A DNA stretch of 14,901 nt, from contig JAZQVC010000026.1 of the NCBI GenBank assembly GCA_045631645.1, positions 1 to 14,901 on the forward strand, given 5' to 3'. Under the pieces are notes generated by a model. The model did not search any database. It had not been told where the DNA came from and saw only the letters and a program-made list of their open reading frames with translations. The position numbers and the translations under genes are program-made. Source of the stretch: SIG459 sp045631645 (GTDB taxonomy: Bacteria > Bacillota > Clostridia > Oscillospirales > Oscillospiraceae). Positions 11,183 to 14,901 of this stretch are shown piece by piece (within the stretch, counting starts at the first letter, position 1; each line of letters begins with the position of its first letter).

Positions 11183-11935
11183 ATGGGCAAAATCATCGCG
11201 ATTGCCAACCAGAAGGGCGGCGTGGGCAAAACAACCACCGCAATAAACTTCTGCGCGTCTCTGGCTCACAGAGGCAAAAAGGTGCTCCTTTGCGACTGCG
11301 ACCCTCAGGGAAACGCAACAACCGGCATGGGAGTTGACAAAAACAAAGTTAAAAGCGTATACGATGTGATGCTCCGTGACTTCCCCGCAGAAAAAGCGGT
11401 CATCTCCACCAAATACGGTGATGTGCTGCCCTCCAACAGAGAGCTTGTTGCCGCAAACGTGGAGCTTGTTGACGCAGAGGACAGAGAGTTCATCCTCCGA
11501 AAGGCACTTCTGCCTTTGAAGAGCGAGTACGATTTTATAATCATCGACTGCCCTCCCTCTCTGGAGCTGCTCACTTTGAACGCCTTCACAGCAGCAGACA
11601 CAGTGCTCGTCCCCGTGCAGTGCGAATTCTACGCTCTCGAAGGTCTCAGCGACCTTGTGAACACTGTAAAGCTTATAAACGGCAAGCTTAACCCCACCTT
11701 GACCATAGAAGGTCTTGTGCTCACCATGTATGACGGACGCACCCGTCTCAGCGAAGAGGTCGCAGAAGCACTGCGCCAGCATTTTTGTGACAAAGTTTAC
11801 GAGAACACCATCCCTCGTAACGTTCGTTTAAGCGAAGCACCTAGTCATGGCAAGCCCTGCATAGCCTACGATAAGTTCAGCAAGGGCACTCGAGCTTACC
11901 TGCATATGACAAACGAATTTCTCAAGCGCCAGTAA
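11183..11935 (+). CDS. parA: Chromosome-partitioning ATPase ParA (Soj)
   Basis: This 250-residue P-loop ATPase has the deviant Walker A motif KGGVGKTT at residues 11-18, with the signature Lys11 and Lys16. It also has D-C-D-P-Q-G-N-A at about 38-45 (A-prime) and I-I-I-D-C-P-P-S at about 114-121 (Walker B), then P-V-Q-C-E-F-Y-A-L-E-G. All are typical of Soj. Soj binds DNA as an ATP dimer, is stimulated by ParB, moves origins apart and in Bacillus also controls DnaA. AAGGAG lies about six bases before the ATG. It is followed after 12 bases by parB, with three parS sites upstream, which marks an origin-proximal partition locus. It has no N-terminal DNA-binding domain, in keeping with chromosomal rather than plasmid type Ia ParA. 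Confidence 0.96.
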   Translation: MGKIIAIANQKGGVGKTTTAINFCASLAHRGKKVLLCDCDPQGNATTGMGVDKNKVKSVYDVMLRDFPAEKAVISTKYGDVLPSNRELVAANVELVDAEDREFILRKALLPLKSEYDFIIIDCPPSLELLTLNAFTAADTVLVPVQCEFYALEGLSDLVNTVKLINGKLNPTLTIEGLVLTMYDGRTRLSEEVAEALRQHFCDKVYENTIPRNVRLSEAPSHGKPCIAYDKFSKGTRAYLHMTNEFLKRQ

Positions 11936-11947
11936 GGATGTGAAATA

Positions 11948-12829
11948 ATGGCAGAAAAACCCAAAAGAGGACTGGGAAGCGGTCTTGGCGCCCTTTTCGG
12001 AGAAGATGTCCTTACCGAAAAAGGGGAGAAGGAGCTGACGCTCCCCATTTCCAAGGTTGAGCCCCGGGCAGACCAGCCCCGATACAGCTTTGACGAGGAG
12101 GCTTTGGAAACTCTTTCCGAGTCCATTCGTCAGTACGGGCTTATCCAGCCCATAACCGTCAGAAAGCTTGACGGAGGATTTTATCAGATAATCGCAGGCG
12201 AACGCCGCTGGCGCGCCGCAAGAATGGCGGGACTTGCCGAAGTTCCGGTGCGCATAATCGAAGCCGACGACAAGAGGGCAATGGAGCTCGCTCTGGTGGA
12301 AAACCTCCAGCGCGAGGATCTCAACCCCATTGAAGAGGCAAGAGGTTACCGCACTTTAATGGAAGAATACGGAATGACTCAGGAGCAGGCCTCCCTTTCC
12401 GTTGGCAAATCACGCAGCGCCGTTGCAAACTCCCTGCGCCTTCTCTCCCTCAGCGAGGCGGTAAGCGCAATGGTTGAAAACGGAAGTCTTTCCGCAGGTC
12501 ACGCCCGTGCACTGCTGCCCCTCAAAGATGAAAAGCAGCAGCTTGAAGTTGCGGAAACCATCATTTCAAGAGGACTTTCTGTCCGCCAGACAGAGACATT
12601 GGTAAAGCGCCTTTGCAGCCCCTCCGAACCCAAAAAGGAAGAGGAAAGCGGCGGCATTATCGTGGACTATGTCAAAGAGGTTGAGCGCAGCCTCGAAAAC
12701 GCTCTCGGCCGCAAGATAAAGCTTGTGGACTCTCCCAAAAGAGGCCGCATAGAGCTTGAATTCTATGGCGCAGACGACAGAGAAGACCTCATCAATAAGC
12801 TTATGCTTATCGGAAAGCTGAAAAAATAA
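11948..12829 (+). CDS. parB: Chromosome-partitioning protein ParB (Spo0J), CTPase and parS-binding
   Basis: This 293-residue protein loads at parS and slides as a CTP-dependent clamp, recruiting SMC and stimulating Soj. The N-terminal R-G-L-G-S-G-L-G-A-L-F (7-17) is the ParA-activating peptide. The ParB/sulfiredoxin-like CTP-binding domain contains GERRWRA (84-90) and E-N-L-Q-R-E-D (118-124), both intact. A central helix-turn-helix for parS (about 143-166) reads M-T-Q-E-Q-A-S-L-S-V-G-K-S-R-S-A-V-A-N. The C-terminal dimerisation domain ends in KLMLIGKLKK. A charged, Pro/Glu/Lys linker lies at 224-236. AAGGATG precedes the start. Cotranscription with parA is near certain from the 12-base gap. 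Its target sites are the three parS motifs at 10046, 11069 and 11098. Confidence 0.96.
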   Translation: MAEKPKRGLGSGLGALFGEDVLTEKGEKELTLPISKVEPRADQPRYSFDEEALETLSESIRQYGLIQPITVRKLDGGFYQIIAGERRWRAARMAGLAEVPVRIIEADDKRAMELALVENLQREDLNPIEEARGYRTLMEEYGMTQEQASLSVGKSRSAVANSLRLLSLSEAVSAMVENGSLSAGHARALLPLKDEKQQLEVAETIISRGLSVRQTETLVKRLCSPSEPKKEEESGGIIVDYVKEVERSLENALGRKIKLVDSPKRGRIELEFYGADDREDLINKLMLIGKLKK

Positions 12830-12878
12830 ATTTGTTAAAAAAAATTAAGATTTTACTGAATAAAAGGAAGAATATACT

Positions 12879-14198
12879 ATGCTTGACATTAAATTTGTTC
12901 GTGAAAACCCCGAAATAGTTAAGGAAAATATCCGCAAAAAGTTCCAGGGCGCAAAGCTCCCTCTCGTTGACGAGGTCATCGAGCTTGATAAGCTCAACCG
13001 CGCCGCCATCAACGAAGCAAACGAGCTTCGCGCCAGCCGCAACGCTCTGAGCAAGGCAAACGGACCTCTTTTCGGCAAGCTGAAGAAGGCTTCCGAGGAA
13101 GAAAAGGCCGCCATTCAGGCTCAGATCGACGCAAACATGGAAGCCGTTAAGGCCAACGACCTGCGCCGCGAAGAGCTTGAAAAGCTGGAGGCAGAGTACG
13201 CCGAGCGCATACGCCGCATTATGATGGTCATCCCCAACATCATCGATCCCTCCGTCCCCATCGGCGAGAGCGACGAGTTCAACGTTGAGGTTGAGCGCTT
13301 TGGTGAGCCCGTCACCCCCGACTACGAAATCCCCTACCACACCGCCATTATGGAGCGCTTCGCCGGCGTTGATATGGACGCCGCAGGCCGCGTCAGCGGA
13401 AACGGTTTCTACTACCTGATGGGTGACATTGCCCGTCTCCACTCCGCAGTGCTGGCATACGCCCGCGACTTCATGATCGAAAAGGGCTTCATCTACTGCA
13501 TCCCTCCCTTCATGATCCACGGCAACGTTGTTGAAGGCGTTATGAGCCAGAACGACATGGACGCTATGATGTACAAAATCGAGGGCGAAGACCTCTACCT
13601 CATCGGCACCAGCGAGCACTCCATGATCGGTAAGTACATCGACCAGATCATCCCCGAGGCAAGCCTGCCCCACACCCTCACCAGCTATAGCCCCTGCTTC
13701 CGCAAGGAAAAGGGCGCCCACGGCATCGAGGAGCGCGGCGTTTACCGCATCCATCAGTTCGAGAAGCAGGAAATGATCGTTGTCTGCCGTCCCGAGGACA
13801 GCATGGAGTGGTACGAGAAGATGTGGCGCTACAGCGTTGAGCTTTTCAAGAGCCTTGAAATTCCCGTTCGTCAGCTGGAATGCTGCTCCGGCGACCTGGC
13901 CGACCTGAAGGTCAAGAGCTGCGACATCGAGGCATGGTCTCCCCGTCAGCAGAAGTATTTCGAGGTTTGCTCCTGCTCCAACCTTGGCGACGCTCAGGCT
14001 CGCCGCCTGCGCATGCGCGTAAAGGGCAGTGACGGCAAGATGTATCTGCCCCACACCCTCAACAACACCGTTGTTGCTCCTCCCCGCATGCTCATCGCTT
14101 TCCTTGAAAACCACCTGCAGGCCGACGGCAGCGTGACCATTCCCGAGGCTCTCCGCGGCTATATGGGCGGCAAGGAAGTTCTTGTTCCCTCTAAGTAA
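12879..14198 (+). CDS. serS: Seryl-tRNA synthetase, divergent (archaeal-like active-site motifs)
   Basis: This 439-residue class II synthetase charges tRNA-Ser (and tRNA-Sec) with serine. An N-terminal tRNA-binding coiled coil spans about 28-112. The catalytic core shows motif 2 as FRKEKGAHGIEERGVYRIHQF (split here: FRKEKGAHGI at 274-283, EERGVYRIHQF at 284-294), F-E-V-C-S-C-S-N-L-G-D-A-Q-A-R-R at 361-376 and motif 3 as L-N-N-T-V-V-A-P-P-R at 394-403. Typical bacterial SerRS has TAE, AGSAGRDTRG and LNGSGLAVGR at these places; here TSEH, KGAHGIEERG and LNNTVVAPPR resemble the archaeal branch of the common-type enzyme. The position after parA-parB is a usual place for serS in Clostridia, so it probably is the housekeeping enzyme. 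AAGGAAG lies eight bases before the ATG; the gap from parB is 49 bases with no terminator. Confidence 0.95.
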   Translation: MLDIKFVRENPEIVKENIRKKFQGAKLPLVDEVIELDKLNRAAINEANELRASRNALSKANGPLFGKLKKASEEEKAAIQAQIDANMEAVKANDLRREELEKLEAEYAERIRRIMMVIPNIIDPSVPIGESDEFNVEVERFGEPVTPDYEIPYHTAIMERFAGVDMDAAGRVSGNGFYYLMGDIARLHSAVLAYARDFMIEKGFIYCIPPFMIHGNVVEGVMSQNDMDAMMYKIEGEDLYLIGTSEHSMIGKYIDQIIPEASLPHTLTSYSPCFRKEKGAHGIEERGVYRIHQFEKQEMIVVCRPEDSMEWYEKMWRYSVELFKSLEIPVRQLECCSGDLADLKVKSCDIEAWSPRQQKYFEVCSCSNLGDAQARRLRMRVKGSDGKMYLPHTLNNTVVAPPRMLIAFLENHLQADGSVTIPEALRGYMGGKEVLVPSK

Positions 14199-14244
14199 AA
14201 GTTAGTAAAATTACGAAAAATAAAGAAAAAACGGAGGAAAGTCA

Positions 14245-14712
14245 ATGAAAAAGTTCGCAGAAGAATTCAAGACCTTTATCATGCGCGGCAACGTGCTTGA
14301 TATGGCAGTCGGCGTAGTTGTCGCCACCGCTTTCGGCAAAATCACCACTGCACTCATCAACAACATTCTCATGCCCTTCATCGCATTTCTCTTCGGCACC
14401 CGCGATATGACCGCTCTGAACCTCGTTGTCCGCGAGGCAGTTGTCAACGCAGAGGGTGTTGAAGTATCCGCCGCCATCGTTATCGGCTTCGGCACCTTCG
14501 TTGCCGCCATCATCGACTTCATTCTCATCGCTTTCGTTGTCTTCCTCATCGTCAAGGTTGCCAACAAGGCAGGCGAGAAGAAGCGCCTCGAGGCTGAGGC
14601 CAAGGCAAAAGCCGAGGCAGAAGCCGCCGCAGCCGCTGCTGCCGCCGAGCCCAAGGCTCCCACCACCGAGGAGCTTCTCGCCCAGATTCTCGAAGAGATC
14701 AAGAGCAAATAA
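14245..14712 (+). CDS. mscL: Large-conductance mechanosensitive channel MscL
   Basis: This 155-residue membrane protein forms the homopentameric emergency valve that opens at near-lytic membrane tension after hypo-osmotic shock. It starts with the amphipathic helix M-K-K-F-A-E-E-F-K-T-F-I-M-R-G-N-V-L-D-M, then the first pore helix with A-V-G-V-V-V-A-T-A-F-G (21-31), the conserved I-L-M-P (41-44), a short periplasmic loop (about 51-75), the second transmembrane helix (about 76-106), a charged and alanine-rich linker (K-x-E-A-E, then a run of eight Ala at 127-134) and the C-terminal bundle helix E-E-L-L-A-Q-I-L-E-E-I. The linker is more alanine-rich than usual. ACGGAGGAAA precedes the ATG. It lies 46 bases after serS with no terminator between them. 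Its last 59 bases, with the stop, are repeated at 14820-14878 as an assembly artefact; the gene itself is intact. Confidence 0.96.
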   Translation: MKKFAEEFKTFIMRGNVLDMAVGVVVATAFGKITTALINNILMPFIAFLFGTRDMTALNLVVREAVVNAEGVEVSAAIVIGFGTFVAAIIDFILIAFVVFLIVKVANKAGEKKRLEAEAKAKAEAEAAAAAAAAEPKAPTTEELLAQILEEIKSK

Positions 14713-14901
14713 GTTTCAGCATTTATACAGCAAAGAAGTCGGAGGCCAAGCGGTCTTAGGAAGACAAGACTCACTGACAACTCCTTGGCTCACAGAACGA
14801 CATGGCTACGATCCGACTTAGGCTCCCACCACCGAGGAGCTTCTCGCCCAGATTCTCGAAGAGATCAAGAGCAAATAAGTTTCAGCATTTATACAGCAAA
14901 G
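14654..14901. repeat. 82-bp direct repeat of the mscL 3' end, created by adapter read-through
   Basis: Positions 14654-14735 (end of mscL and 23 bases after it) are identical to 14820-14901, with the two copies separated exactly by the adapter at 14736-14819. The period is 166 bases, equal to an 82-base insert plus an 84-base adapter. Sequence after 14735 should not be treated as genomic order. Confidence 0.95.
14736..14819. other. MGI/DNBSEQ library adapter with 10-base index (non-genomic contamination)
   Basis: The 32 bases at 14736-14767 (beginning AAGTCGGAGGCCAAGCGG) match the MGI/BGISEQ forward adapter. The 42 bases at 14778-14819 (ending GGCTACGATCCGACTT) match the reverse complement of the reverse adapter. 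The ten bases between them, GACTCACTGA (14768-14777), fit the sample index. The match is from memory of published adapter sequences and is complete at both ends. This is not biological DNA. Confidence 0.96.

Noticed and set aside
12807..14114. A long minus-strand open frame (about 435 codons) opposite serS
   Set aside because: It is the antisense shadow of the G+C-rich, codon-biased serS gene. It has no start signal and no recognisable domain.
14426..14821. A plus-strand open frame overlapping the end of mscL
   Set aside because: It is out of frame with mscL and finishes inside the adapter sequence.
14654..14901. A genuine tandem duplication of the mscL tail or a mobile element with direct repeats
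   Set aside because: The spacer between the copies is exactly a known sequencing adapter plus index, so the repeat is technical.

Overview
The window reads as a chromosomal piece from a spore-forming anaerobic member of the Clostridia, with an Oscillospiraceae-like flavour. The reasons are a germination protease gene (gpr), Firmicutes-type parS sites with soj/spo0J, strong AGGAGG ribosome binding sites with some GTG and TTG starts, an [FeFe]-hydrogenase, and dispersed inverted-repeat elements of the kind common in gut Oscillospiraceae. This placement is inference from content, not from a database match. The last 166 bases are not genomic in arrangement: they contain a complete MGI/DNBSEQ library adapter with a 10-base index, followed by a second copy of the 82 bases that precede it.

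Layout. Positions 1-1492 (minus) hold a two-gene catabolic operon: a cyclase-family metal hydrolase followed by a 3-hydroxyacyl-CoA dehydrogenase cut by the window edge. A MerR-family regulator is divergent from it (1664-2473, plus). A MerR-style promoter with a 19-base spacer and an internal dyad faces the operon. Positions 2552-4671 (minus) are visibly more A+T-rich and carry an AraC/GyrI-like regulator, a CDP-alcohol phosphatidyltransferase and a GNAT acetyltransferase, with related short repeats at the gene borders; this looks like an acquired patch.

Positions 4815-8258 (minus) hold the most unusual gene. One 1147-residue polypeptide joins a complete molybdopterin oxidoreductase (iron-sulfur domain, Mo-bisMGD catalytic domain, C-terminal MGD-binding domain) to a two-[4Fe-4S] ferredoxin domain and a complete [FeFe]-hydrogenase with intact H-cluster motifs and small-subunit tail. 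It has its own promoter and is separated from its neighbours by terminators. The Mo half resembles formate dehydrogenase in layout, with Cys140 as the likely Mo ligand. It lacks the catalytic His next to that ligand and the Arg-containing motif typical of formate dehydrogenases, so its substrate is open. The architecture predicts direct coupling of a substrate oxidation or reduction to H2 production or uptake within one chain.

Positions 8259-8640 are non-coding and hold the hydrogenase promoter, a composite of dispersed hairpin repeats and two minus-strand terminators. Ribosomal protein S20 (rpsT, minus) and the spore germination protease (gpr, plus) are divergent. Then comes prmA (minus), and after it the chromosome-partition operon parA-parB, followed in the same direction by a divergent seryl-tRNA synthetase and mscL. 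Three parS sites lie around prmA and parA, so this part is likely near the replication origin.
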